Made by a program: the position numbers and the translations under genes. A DNA stretch of 64,000 nucleotides from Annona cherimola. Taxonomy: Eukaryota > Streptophyta > Magnoliopsida > Magnoliales > Annonaceae. Positions 43,079 to 54,000 of this stretch are shown here, piece by piece (the stretch's first letter is position 1; every line of letters starts with the position of its first letter). The DNA lies in the NCBI GenBank assembly GCA_030490835.1, contig CM059975.1, positions 36,550,133 through 36,614,132 on the forward strand. The letters are read 5' to 3'. Under the pieces are notes generated by a model. It saw only the letters and a program-made list of their open reading frames with translations. It was not told where the DNA came from and searched no databases.

Positions 43079-43640
43079 ATGTGTCCGTCAATTGATAGAA
43101 AATATCATGTTAAAACTTTTCTATTTATAACTTTTTACTTTCTATAATTATTATATTTTTTAATTATTTTTTTACATTTTTCTATATAACTATTCTATTT
43201 TTCATTCATTTTTACACAACCATCTACGTAACTAACCTATCTATTTTAACTTTATCTTATTTATTACTCGTCATTACTCCTATCGTGTCATAAAATTTGA
43301 CAATTTTTACTTTCTAAAACTTTTCATTAAGGGTGTATTTGAGAATGGATAAAATTTTTGATGAAAAGTTTTGGAGAGTAAAAGTTGTCAAATGATGTAA
43401 TATGAAAGGGATAATGATAAAGAGTAAAGATGATAAAGTTAAAATAGATAAGTTAATTGTATAAGTAGTTGTGTAGAAATTATTGAAAAGTAGGGTAATT
43501 GTATGGGAAAATGTGAAAAAATAATTTAAAAATATTATAATTATAAAGAGTGAAAAGTTTTAGATTGAAAAGTTTTAAGTTGACATTTTTTCTTCATTGC
43601 CAAACACGCCCTAAAAATTTTATTCATTACCAAACACACA
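43079..43640. mobile_element. Tourist-like MITE interrupted by a second copy
   Basis: The outer copy starts near GTGTCCGTCAATTGATAG and resumes after the inner insertion as AAATTTTATTCATTACCAAACACAC. Removing 43331-43611 and one TAA restores the family phrase CTTTTCATTAAAAATTTTAT. Confidence 0.8.
43331..43611. mobile_element. Tourist-like MITE nested in inverted orientation, with TAA TSD
   Basis: Starts GGGTGTATTTGAGAATGG and ends CATTGCCAAACACGCCC, flanked by TAA on both sides (43328-43330 and 43612-43614). A 3-bp TAA duplication with these TIRs is characteristic of PIF/Harbinger (Tourist) MITEs. Confidence 0.88.
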
Positions 43641-43645
43641 ATATA

Positions 43646-43930
43646 AGTATGTTTTGTAATTGATAGAAAATGTCAAGTTAAAACTTTACAATCTAAAATT
43701 TTTACTTTTCACTTTTCACAACTATTATATTTTTAATCGTTTTTCACATTTTTCTATACAATTACCTTATTTTTTAATCATTTCTACACAACTATCCACA
43801 TAACTAACCTATTTATTTTAACTTTATCCTATTTATTATTCATCATGACACCTATTATATCACATCATTTGATAACTTTTAATCTACAAAACTTTTCATC
43901 AAAAGTTTTATTCATTTTGTGAAACCCATG
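43646..43930. mobile_element. Tourist-like MITE copy with disrupted right end
   Basis: Starts AGTATGTTTTGTAATTGATA and follows the family to AAAAGTTTTATTCATTTTGT, where the ACCAAACACACCC terminus should follow but is altered. Confidence 0.65.
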
Positions 43931-45197
43931 TTATTAGAAACTTAGTGAATGCGATACGTACTAAAAGCTTATACATTGTGTCCATTATTGCTATAAAGCT
44001 ATAGAAAAATGCGTATTATAATTTTAAAAAATAAAATTAAAGCACAAATTTAAAAGAGGGGTAAATAATGATTTCATAAATATTAGATATAAAAATGAAG
44101 TTTTATAAATTTTTTGAGAAGGAATTTTAAAATTCTAAATTACATAAATTGAGACTGTTTAAATTTACGAATCTTATGGAAAAATAAAAATAAATGAAAA
44201 TTTTTGGACTGATTAGGGGTACTAATTAAGGGCTTATATTCATCTACGCTATTTTTATTATATCTTAGAATGTATAGCTAAGAACAACGAGAAAATTTAA
44301 TAGAAAGTATTAAATTATGTGCTCTTTAATCTAGACGGATTAGATTATGAAAAATAATTAAGTAAAGTGTTTAACTTAACTTCATAAAAAAACGTGCCAA
44401 AAAACAAAAAAACAAAAACAACGGTACGTCCGGTCCAGAGCCTCCTTTATCACTTTTTATTTTTTTTAATTTTTACATAAGTTTTTTGTTTAATTCATAT
44501 ATTAATGTATATAAGGCGGTTTTATCTGAAATTTAAGGATTAAGCTTATTTTAACCTATTCTACATAGTGAATGGTTTAGATCATGAAAATTATATTTAA
44601 AAAATTTTTAAACAATAAAAATTAGATGAGATTTCATGAATTGATTTTGAATACTAATATCTTAACCTACCCTAATTATTTTAATACGAAACTTAAAATG
44701 GGTGGTTAAATTAATCTATTCTATAATATGAATGGATTGAATTATGAAAAATAATTTAATAAAACATTTATGAAAATCCAATTATTGTCTTGGAAAACGT
44801 GCATAGCTTAAAACGTGAGAGGTTGTTTGGGACATGCATTAGTATTACTTTCTCTGTACGTTTCACGGTTTATTGATTGCATTTATTATATATATACAAC
44901 TCCATTTGAGATAAAATTTCATGGGTAAGTCTAAATTTATATACCCTACCCGATGAAAGGAATAGATTATACAAAATATAACTACAAATGGGCAGAAAAA
45001 TTAAAATTTGAATGAATTTTATTAATTAATTGAAAATGTATATATTTTAGCCAATTTTAATTACTTTAACACGAAACTTCATACGAATAGTTAAATTAAT
45101 GTGTTGTATAACATAGACGGTATGGATTATAAAGAACACCTTTAGAAAATTTTAAATCAGTTTTGAATTATATAAAGCAATATATACACATATTAGG
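43931..45197. other. AT-rich repeat remnants, no gene
   Basis: The phrase TAACCTATTCTACATAGTGAATGG (in variants) followed by a GGTTTAGATYATGAAAA-like stretch occurs around 44545, 44690-44745 and 45070-45130, suggesting three diverged copies of an unidentified repeat. No supported frame over about 1.2 kb. Confidence 0.4.
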
Positions 45198-45207
45198 CGG
45201 TACCTAC

Positions 45208-45617
45208 TGAACGCAATCCTATGCACCCGGGTGCATTCAGCCTCAATACACCCGGGTGTACTACACCTATTTTTTTTTACTTTTTTTTTAAATTTTTTTT
45301 ACACAATGGTTAATCTAGGTTTATTTAACATATGTATCAATTTTTACTATTTTTGGAGACTTTTAGATATTGTTTTTAGATTTTTAAAGATCAGTGGCAT
45401 TTTCGGTAATTTTAAATTACTGAAAATGCCACTGATTTTTAAAAATCTAAAAAAAATATCTAAAAATCTCCAAAAATAGTAAAAATTGATACATATGTTA
45501 AACAAACCTATATTAACAGCTTCATGAAAAAAATTTTAAAAAAAAATTAAAAAAAATAGGTGTAGTACACCCGGGTGCATTGAGGCTGAATGCACCCGGG
45601 TGCATAGGATTGGGCTC
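45208..45617. mobile_element. 410-bp foldback MITE with 10-bp TSD (Mutator-type)
   Basis: Almost the whole element is one inverted repeat centred at about 45412. Each arm carries two CCCGGG palindromes: TGCACCCGGGTGCA and ACACCCGGGTGT on the left, mirrored on the right. The direct repeat CGGTACCTAC at 45198-45207 and 45618-45627 is a 9-10-bp TSD, which points to Mutator-type transposition. No coding capacity. The transcript would fold into a long hairpin. Confidence 0.88.
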
Positions 45618-45627
45618 CGGTACCTAC

Positions 45628-47310
45628 GGCCATAAAAAGTTATTAATTAAATAAATAAAATGCAGATTTTACCGCTGCCTTCAAAGTACGGTAAATAGGG
45701 AACGTGTAAATCTTATAACCATCCACCGAACTTAAGTAGGAAAGAACTTTCATCAAAAAAGTAGGAAAGAACAAAATCTATCGTGGACAGCTGCAGCCAG
45801 ATCTGTCACCATTGGATTTGTGGGCTTATACATGGTTAAAATTCAAGGTAAAACGTAGAGTATAAATAGACGTGCAGTGAAAGAAAAAAAGGATGAATAA
45901 TAAACAACAATGGACAAGCCTTGCACGTCCAGCACCAGCAGCATCATCACGAGAAAAAAATAGGAAAGAAGCGGCATGGAAGGAGAACGGGTTGCACTTT
46001 AAAAAGAGACGAAAAGGGAGAACAGCTAATAAGAACCGGGGACAGTAGGGTAGGGCGTCCAACAGGTTCAATTTTTTTTCCTTTGTTATACTCAATTCAC
46101 GTCTAGTAGAATACAAGATGGTTTTAATATGTAAAAAATTAAGAATTTTACCATCCATAAAATTCAGTCCAAGATAACCGTGAATTGCATACCGCTAGAA
46201 ATTTTAAGGTTACCACTAATATCCCAACAAATTTAACACAAGTAGGATATATATATACGTGTGTTAATTTAAAAGGCTATTAGGAGAAATGAACATTAAT
46301 TTCAGAAAGTTCATTTTAATTTATATTGTTATAGATTATGAACAGGTACCTTATATAATGTGGTTACAAAATTTAATATGCTTGACATGGGTGTTGAATA
46401 AAATGAATAATCTAATTTAATTACCAAATAATAGATCTATATAGATATAAAATATCTATACAATGCCAAAAAATGTAAGATGATCTTTTCGCTTGTTTAG
46501 GAAAAGGAAAAGAAAAGGCTGAAGAAGTAAGCTGAAATTCTAAGGTAAGCAAGTAACGCCTTGAAATGATTTATTTTCAAAATAATTGAATGTCTTGTAA
46601 TTATTTCTTGAAGTTACGATAGCATGTATATGATGCATGGTGCATAAAAGTATAAGTCCATTCTAGAGGTGTAAGCGGACCAAAGTCCTCCTCTAATGCG
46701 ACCGAGTCGCTGATATAGGCCCAACGGCCGGCGGCGCCTCCCTAAAATAGGGGGTAGACAAATTGATGGTCGCCTAGCTAGCGTACCGTCTAATGAAGGT
46801 TTAAAGAATGATTGTGTAATGTGCATTTTCATGTGCATTATTTATGAAATGTCAAATTGTGAAACAAAAATATTTACTTAAATAAGAATACTTGCTTAAT
46901 GAGTCCAGTACTCACATTTTCTTTTTCCCAACCTTAGACAGGTACCGCAGGGTTTAAGAAAAAAAAATGTCGAAATTTAGAGACTCGTAAGGTTGTATAG
47001 TTTTTATATATTTTAATGAATGATGAGGTTGTAAAGATACAATACTATCAAATTACAAAGATTGACAGTGTGTATGAATTTTTAATACTTAGTAAATATT
47101 ATTGTGAATATTTGATTAAAAATTAATATGAGATTGAATTGAAAACCGTACCGCGTGAACAGGGCCACAATCCTGCTCACAATTTACTGATTAGACGATC
47201 CTGGAGTAAGGCTCCGGCGCCTTGGGTTTAGGGGCGCCACATCATTACCAAACAGACCCTATATGAGAATATATAAAAATAATTAAAAGTATGATAGTTG
47301 TATATAAAAA
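45628..47310. other. Intergenic repeat-derived sequence, no gene
   Basis: No supported gene over 1.7 kb. A short stretch at 47160-47235 (CTCCGGCGCC then TTGGGTTTAGGGGCGCCACA) resembles an LTR end but has no partner here. The tract at 45890-46080 is purine-rich and gives only chance frames. Confidence 0.4.
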
Positions 47311-47318
47311 TTAATAAA

Positions 47319-47583
47319 GGGTGTGTTTAGCAATTGATAGAAAATGTAAAGTTAAAACTTTTCAGTCTCCACAACTATCATATTTTTTAATAATTTTTTC
47401 ACGCCTTCCTATACAACTATCTTACTTTTCAATCATTTTTACACAACTATCCACATAACTAACCTATCTATTTTAACTTTATCCTTTTTACTACTTATCA
47501 TTATCCCTATCATATCACATCATTTGATAACTTTTACTCTCCAAAACTTTTCATTAAAAGTTTTATTCATTATTAAACACACC
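47319..47583. mobile_element. Tourist-like MITE copy
   Basis: Starts GGGTGTGTTTAGCAATTGAT and ends TTCATTATTAAACACACC. The interior is close to the family consensus. A TAA lies two bases left of the start, but no TAA follows the right end. Confidence 0.78.
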
Positions 47584-47879
47584 TACAAATAATTAAAAAA
47601 ATATAATAGCTCTATGGAAAAGTAGAAAATTTTGGTGATTATTATTCCTTCCTTGTATCCTAAATACACCCATAATTTTCTCAAAAAAAAATTTACACCA
47701 ATAATTTATGCATTTGAGGATGTACTTTAGGTTTGGGTTGAGAATGACCTTAAAGCTTAACTCAACTTTATATTAGACTGTATTTTTCAAGCCACTATTC
47801 AATATTAAATTAATGAGACGTATGTTTATCCCAATAACTTTTCAACTTAAAACTTTGACAGAACAAAAAACTCGTCCGA

Positions 47880-48152
47880 ATGGTGTATTTGGGATTGAGT
47901 AAAACTTTTGATAAAAAATTTTAAAGAATAAAAATTGTCAAATGATGTGATATGATAGAGGTAATGATGAGTAGTAAATATGATAAAGTTAAAATAGATA
48001 GGTTAGTTGTGTAGGTAGTTGTGCAGAAATGATTGAAAAGTAGGATAATTATATAAAAAAATATGAAAAAATAATTGAAACATATAATAGTTGTAGAGAG
48101 TAAAATGAAAAGTTTTAACTTAACATTTTTTAACTATTATCAAATATACTAA
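47880..48152. mobile_element. Tourist-like MITE copy, inverted
   Basis: Starts ATGGTGTATTTGGGATTGAG and runs in the orientation opposite to 47319-47583 (AAAGTTAAAATAGATAGGTT), ending near CTATTATCAAATATACT. Termini are worn. Confidence 0.7.
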
Positions 48153-48527
48153 AATTGTTAAAACTTTTCAAGTGCTATGCATGTATGTAAAAACCTGTAT
48201 TTTTACCATTGCGCGTCTTGTACCTACCTTACTTGGATGCATTAATGCATGCACCGATTGGATTTTTTGCTTAAAAAAATGTGCCAAACATCCAGAGGGT
48301 GAATTTGGCAATGAGTATAAAATGTCAAGTTAAAATTTTTTTATATAAAATTTTTCACTTTTTGTAACTATTATATTTTTTAATTATTTATTAACATTTT
48401 CCCATATAACTATACAATTATCTATACAACTAACATATCTATTTTAATTTTATCCTCTTTATTCCTTATCATTACCCCTATTATTTCACATAATTTGATA
48501 ATTTTTATTCTAAAAACGTTTCACTAA

Positions 48528-49074
48528 GGGTGTGTTTGGCAATTGATAGAAAATGTCAAGTCAAAACTTTTCACTCTCAACAACTATCATATTTTTAATC
48601 ATTTTTTCACATTTTAGTATATGACTACCATACTTTTCAATCATTTCTCACAACTATCTACACAACTAACCTATCTATTTTAACTTTATTCTCTTTACTA
48701 CTCATCATTATCCCTATAATATTACATCATTTGACAACTTTTACTCTTCAAAATTTTTCATCAAAAGTGTGTTTGGTAATAAATAAAACTTTTGATGAAA
48801 AGTTTTCGAGAGTAAAAATTGTCAAATGGTGTGATATGATAGGAGTAATGATGAGTAGTAAAAATGATAAAGTTAAAATAGATAGGTTAGTTATGTGGAT
48901 AGTTGTGTAGAAATGATTGAAAAATATGGTAGTTGTATAGAAAAATGTGAAAAATAATTAAAAAATATGATAGTTGTAGAGAATAAAAAGTTTTAGATTA
49001 AAAAGTTTTAACTCGACATGTTTTATGAATTGTTAAACACACTCCAAAAGTTTTATTCTTTACCAAACAAACCC
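48528..49074. mobile_element. Tourist-like MITE B, nested, itself interrupted
   Basis: Starts GGGTGTGTTTGGCAATTGAT and ends TTTACCAAACAAACCC. TAA at 48525-48527 and 49075-49077 is the TSD. Interrupted at about 48766 by copy C. Confidence 0.86.
48766..49045. mobile_element. Tourist-like MITE C, innermost, inverted
   Basis: GTGTGTTTGGTAATAAATAA to TGAATTGTTAAACACACTCC, in the opposite orientation to B. Its exact ends are blurred by the surrounding CAAAAGTTTT of copy B. Confidence 0.75.
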
Positions 49075-49077
49075 TAA

Positions 49078-49367
49078 AGGTGTGTTTGTTAATAAGTAAA
49101 AGTCGTCGAGTTAAAATTTTCAATCTAAAACTTTTTACTCTTCTCAACTATCCTATTTTTTTAATCATTCATCGCATTTTTCTATAAAATTATCATACTT
49201 TTCAATAATTTTTATACAACTATCAACACAACTAACTTATCTATTTTAACTTTTATCCTATTTATTCATCATCATTACCCCTATCATATCCATCATATCA
49301 TATTATTTGACAACTTGTACTCTCTACAACTTTTCATCAAAAGTTTTATCCATTATCAAACAAATCC
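49078..49367. mobile_element. Tourist-like MITE D, abutting B
   Basis: Starts AGGTGTGTTTGTTAATAAGT directly after the TAA that ends copy B, and ends CATTATCAAACAAATCC followed by TAA (49368-49370). B and D share the single TAA between them, so the second to arrive used a TAA at the edge of the first. Confidence 0.82.
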
Positions 49368-49490
49368 TAAAAGTTTTATTTATTTTCAAACACACTTTTA
49401 ATATTAACCTTAGCATGAGCATGTGACCGAACATGGGGACTTTTTTCAATGCTGAATAGTTTTAATTTAAAATTTTTTACTCTATACAAT

Positions 49491-49880
49491 TGTCATATTT
49501 TTTAATTATGGTTCATTAACCCTCTAACTCATGCTAACTTCCGAAATCCGTCGGTTCAAATTGGGTTGTGTACCCTATTTGTACAGACATGCTTAATCTG
49601 GATTGAAACTAATCGACCGACTGTAAGGCTGTATCCAACTTAATTATATAGCCGAATGCATCTTATCACGACCTTTTGCTTTCTAAATCTGTCATATTTT
49701 TCAATTACGGTTCATCAACCCTCTAACTCATGCTAACTTCCGAAATCCATCGGTTCAAATTGGGTTGTGTAACCTACTTTTCCAAAAATGCCTTTCGGGA
49801 TTGAGACTGACCGACTGACCGTAAGGCTGTACCCAGCTTAATTATACAGGCGAATGCATCTTATCAGTCAGCTGCTGAAA
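49491..49880. repeat. 199-bp tandem duplication in the TIO upstream region
   Basis: TGTCATATTTTTYAATTAYG followed by GTTCATYAACCCTCTAACTC begins units at 49491 and 49690 (period 199). Both continue through CGAAATCCRTCGGTTCAAAT and on to GCGAATGCATCTTATCA-like sequence. The right part overlaps the 102-bp duplication that follows. Confidence 0.85.
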
Positions 49881-49891
49881 GGAAAAGCAGG

Positions 49892-49900
49892 GGCGGGAAA
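49892..49900 (-). promoter_or_regulatory. E2F-type site 1, upstream of TIO
   Basis: GGCGGGAAA is the complement of TTTCCCGCC, the canonical E2F/DP binding sequence of plant cell-cycle promoters. It lies about 150 bp before the end of the predicted 5'UTR exon. Binding is inferred. Confidence 0.6.
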
Positions 49901-49993
49901 ATAAAAGAATGGGCGAGGGACCGAAAGGCTGTGCCCAGCTTAATTATACCGCCGAATGCATCTTATCATTCAGCTGCTGAAAGGAAAAGCAAA

Positions 49994-50002
49994 GGCGGGA
50001 AA
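49994..50002 (-). promoter_or_regulatory. E2F-type site 2, upstream of TIO
   Basis: A second exact GGCGGGAAA, 102 bp after the first, in the duplicated unit. It lies so close to the predicted first exon that it may be at or just after the transcription start, which I cannot place. Confidence 0.55.
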
Positions 50003-50022
50003 ATAAAAGAAAGGGTGAGGGG

Positions 50023-50053
50023 GGAAGAGCGACAGAGAGCGTCAGAGTATCAG
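50023..50053 (+). other. Predicted end of the TIO 5'UTR first exon
   Basis: A consensus-like donor, TATCAG then GTGAATTT, at 50053/50054 pairs with TTATTTGCAG at 51067-51076, nine bases before the TIO start codon. That implies a 5'UTR intron of 1023 bp. The exon's left edge is unknown. An acceptor immediately before an ATG-proximal GTTACGAGG supports this, but no transcript evidence is available here. Confidence 0.5.
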
Positions 50054-50448
50054 GTGAATTTCGATCTTTTCCTTTGATTTTTTGGTTTGCTGATCATTCT
50101 CCCTTCTCTTTCTAGAAATGCTAAATTTCATGCCTGCTGCTTATATGTTAAATGTTTGAAAATCTTAAAATCTGCCCACGGAGAATCATGGAACTCTGGG
50201 AATTTCGCTTCTCTCGCTGGCTGCGAAAATCAATTAATTCATAATTTTTTCGATCCTCGTGAATTCCGATAGGGAAATGTCATGGAATACTACTGATTTC
50301 GGGCAGGATGATTGCTCACAGTACATTGTTTTTGCTCTCTAGATCTAGTTTTCTTTGTTAGAAATGTGGGATTTTCTGCATTGCAAAGCTCGAATCTTCA
50401 TTCTGAACTCCTTAGCACTTTGTAGAAGAACTGTGGATCCATTTTGTA

Positions 50449-50729
50449 TCCGATTCATTAGTTGTTTGGAAACAAGCAAAAAATCTCAAGATAATAACTA
50501 CCTTATTTTTTAATCACTTCTTCACATCTGCGTATACAACTGCTATGCTTTTCAATCATTTCTATACAACTACCTAGATAACTAACCTATCTATTTTAAG
50601 TTTATTAACTTTACTTTTCATCATTACCCCTATCATATCACATCATTTTCCTCTAATTTAACATATCACATCATTTTCTTCTAATTTAAAAACTTTTCAT
50701 CCTAAAGTTGTGTCAATACCCAAACACAC
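50449..50729. mobile_element. Degenerate Tourist-like MITE in the TIO 5'UTR intron
   Basis: The interior phrases CTACCTAGATAACTAACCTA and CATTACCCCTATCATATCAC then CATCAT match the MITE family. The right end TCAATACCCAAACACAC is a worn terminal repeat and the left end is poorly preserved. Confidence 0.6.
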
Positions 50730-51085
50730 TGATGTGCTGTATTTGAGAATTCCCACTCCAAAACTTTGAAACAATTTTTTTGCTGTCTGTCCTTGTCCAT
50801 GTTGGCCACTGGCCCCTTGATGGGCGGATGAAAATATGAAACTGTACTATGACTGTGCTGTGTGCCTGAGAAAGAAACTATTGTCAGTGTTTTTTTGACT
50901 ATATCTATTTTTTTTTTTTTTTGATGGTTTATATTTACATACATCTCAACACATATGATCTGCTTCAGTTGGTTAGGACTAATATAGTTTTGATCTCGTT
51001 TTTATGATGGTTGTCACAACTTTCAAGATTTTTTTTAGAGTCGTAATATTCGTGATCCATTAGATCTTATTTGCAGGTTACGAGG

Positions 51086-54000
51086 ATGGGTGTAGAGAAT
51101 TACCATGTTATAGAATTGGTGGGGGAGGGTTCATTTGGTAAAGTATATAAAGGAAGGCGGAAGTACACAGGGAAGGTTTGAATGCACTTACATAGCACAA
51201 TTCAATTTATCTTACTTGCTGGGAGACATTTCTTGGTTCTCCTTAAATTAATTCTTCTGCCATTCATACTTGCAAAATTATTCTTATGTTGGCTGCAGAC
51301 TGTTGCCCTGAAATTCATTCTTAAACATGGGAAAAGTGATAAGGACATACACAATTTAAGGCAGGAAATTGAGGTATTTCATTTGTGTTAGATACTTTAT
51401 TCTTCATTTTTTTTTTTTTTTTTTTTTTTTTGCAAAAAATATCTCAGGGTGGATAATTTTTCCTGGTTTGCTGCTGTAAACTTCATGCAAACGTTTGTAG
51501 TTGATTTTTTGTAGCTTAAACTGTTCTTGCACCAAGCTAATGCTAGGAATGAGAAATGGTAAACTAATGCTATTTTTTCTGGGCCTCTCATATGGAGTAG
51601 GCTGTCATGCTTTCAAGGGATGTATAGTTTAAACAGGCCTCATTACAGGATTCCAGTCTTGAGAATAGACTTCTGTTGGAGCTCTTTCTTTCGGTACCAT
51701 ATAAAGGGTTGTGTGATTAATGATCTGTATCTTTGCTCCAGTTCAAAGGAAAAATAAATGTTGTGGTCTGTTTTCATCATTTCATTGCTAGAGTTCTACT
51801 ATGTTGAGGTTTCACTTGGTTATGGACTAATGGTGTGGTGTTTAATGCCAGTTTCTTTGGTCAAAATTGAGATGTTGCAGCTGTTATCTGGATATTTTAG
51901 GCATAAAAATGTTGCTCTCAAGGAATTAAGTGCTGAACCAGTATTACATGCTGATGGTGTCCTTTTTCCCAGGATTCAGAATAAATCATAACCACTTGTA
52001 GATGATTATATGCAGTTTTTGAGTAAGAGGCTCTGATTTGATGCTATAAGCAACATTTGGTTATTTACATGAGAAGTGATCAACATAGCATGAGCTGTTT
52101 TGTTTATTGTGATTTTATTTATGTTCAATGATGATAATTTCTATTCTAATATATACTCATTTGTGATTTTTTTGGGTTAGATATTAAGAAAGTTGAAGCA
52201 TCAAAATATTATTGAAATGCTTGATGCCTTCGAAACCCCTGAAGAATTTTGTGTTGTAACAGAATTTGCACAGGTACTGAAACTTCTTTCTGTGATGAAG
52301 TTGGTCAAAACTCCAAACATGTTCAGATGCTCTTTCATTTACTGAATAATTTTGGATTTGTTTACATTCAGGGTGAACTCTTTGAAATTCTTGAAGATGA
52401 CAAATGCCTTCCAGAAGAACAGGTCCAAGCAATAGCTAAGCAGCTGGTTTGTTTTCAGCTACTTATCTGAATGTTAGAAATTCTGAGTCTTTAATTACGT
52501 ATTTTACTTAATGGGTTTCCATTAAAGAGTGCTTCCTTTGACGCCTGATGTATCAAGCATGATGTTTTGAAAAATTTGTTGTTTGAAATGTTAGGTGAGG
52601 GCGTTGCATTACTTGCATTCTAACCGCATTATCCATCGGGATATGAAACCTCAGAATATTCTTATTGGAGCAGGATCCGTAGTTAAGGTCAGCCTTTAAA
52701 ATGTTTGAAATCTAATATATATTTTTATTTATTTATTGTTGATTTTTAATTAATTTGTTTTTTAAACTGAACCAGATAAGCTTCTTGAATGATGCACCTT
52801 TCTAATTTTGGAAACTGAATGTATTTTATTTGCATTGATTCTTACCATCCTTCAATCCTTGGCATGCCCATGTTTCTTCATATCATCTGATTAGAGGATC
52901 TGATTTTCTTCTCTTGTAGTTGCAATACCTAGGCCAAGATCTGCTGTTTCTCTTTATACAGTGTCTTTTGACTCTTTAATTTATTTGGTGCACTGCACTT
53001 ATTTATTCATCATGACAGTGAAGTTAAGCTTTTGAAGCATTGTTTCATACACGTGAAACCTATGCAAAATCCATGCATTGTTTGTGTAGCCGTTCTGGGA
53101 CATTAATGCTTGTGATATTCCTAATATGGCATTACTGTGCTTGGAAATCAGGTGAATGGTTACCTTCAGCTTATTCATTGTCCAGTTGAGTTTTAGTTTG
53201 CATTGGCAAGTTAGAAGATAGGTCTGACCAGCCACTGGTTGAGTAATTTTCAAATTCTGCCACTTATTTCATATGTATCATTACTCTATTAATTGTTTTA
53301 TATTTTGTTTTAATGGATACATGCATATATGCTATAGTGCGGCTATCCAATTAGTATTGAATTTTATTGTCGCCTATAATTTCTCACGCGATTTCAAATT
53401 GAATAGTAGTATTCTCTTATCACTCTTGCCTCTCGACAATGGCATCATTTTATTTCTGATACACCATATGAATATTTCCAGGGCTTTCCATCTGGAAAGT
53501 ACTGAATTGGAATCATCTGGTCGATTGAAATCACCTTCACCTTGGCATAGGTGATGATAATCTGTAAGGTGTTTCATACTTTAAGACGTAGAAATACAAT
53601 GGGACACCCTTAAACTGTGATGCACAAGAGGCAAGCATTTTCTGCAAATGTCATGTGGGGAAACTACCAATATTCCACTTACATTTCTATTTGGCAGGCT
53701 AAACATGTACATGTCAGAGATTAGAAACCTCACCACAGGGAATATGTAAGCTGCCACACCCACCCCCCACCCCCAACCGCAACCACACAGGGAATATGTC
53801 ATGGATGCTAATTCATCAGCTCTTTAAAACACCTTAGTAGTGAACCCTACTGTTTCTTTTCTTATTATGAATTTTATAAAAATCTGGTATACTCTACAAT
53901 TGATTTGGACTGTCAACTCAGTACTAGTGTCACTTTTTTTTCCCAGCGAAAAACAATGATCTTGACGATGCTAACATCTAGTCTGGCCTATAGCAAATAA

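Larger units (their letters stand above)
48297..49397. mobile_element. Outer Tourist-like MITE of a four-element nest
   Basis: The outer copy runs 48297-48524 (GGGTGAATTTGGCAATGAG start), is interrupted, and resumes at 49371 as AAGTTTTATTTATTTTCAAA then CACAC. Between lie copy B (48528-49074) and copy D (49078-49367), each bounded by TAA, and copy C sits inside B. Removing them restores one family-length MITE of about 255 bp. Confidence 0.82.
49819..50022 (+). repeat. 102-bp tandem duplication in the TIO promoter
   Basis: CCGTAAGGCTGTACCCAGCT at 49819 and CCGAAAGGCTGTGCCCAGCT at 49921 begin two units with few differences. Each carries CAGCTGCTGAAAGGAAAAGC and GGCGGGAAAATAAAAGAA. The duplication therefore doubles the putative E2F site. 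The units end about 30 bp before the first predicted splice donor. Confidence 0.9.
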
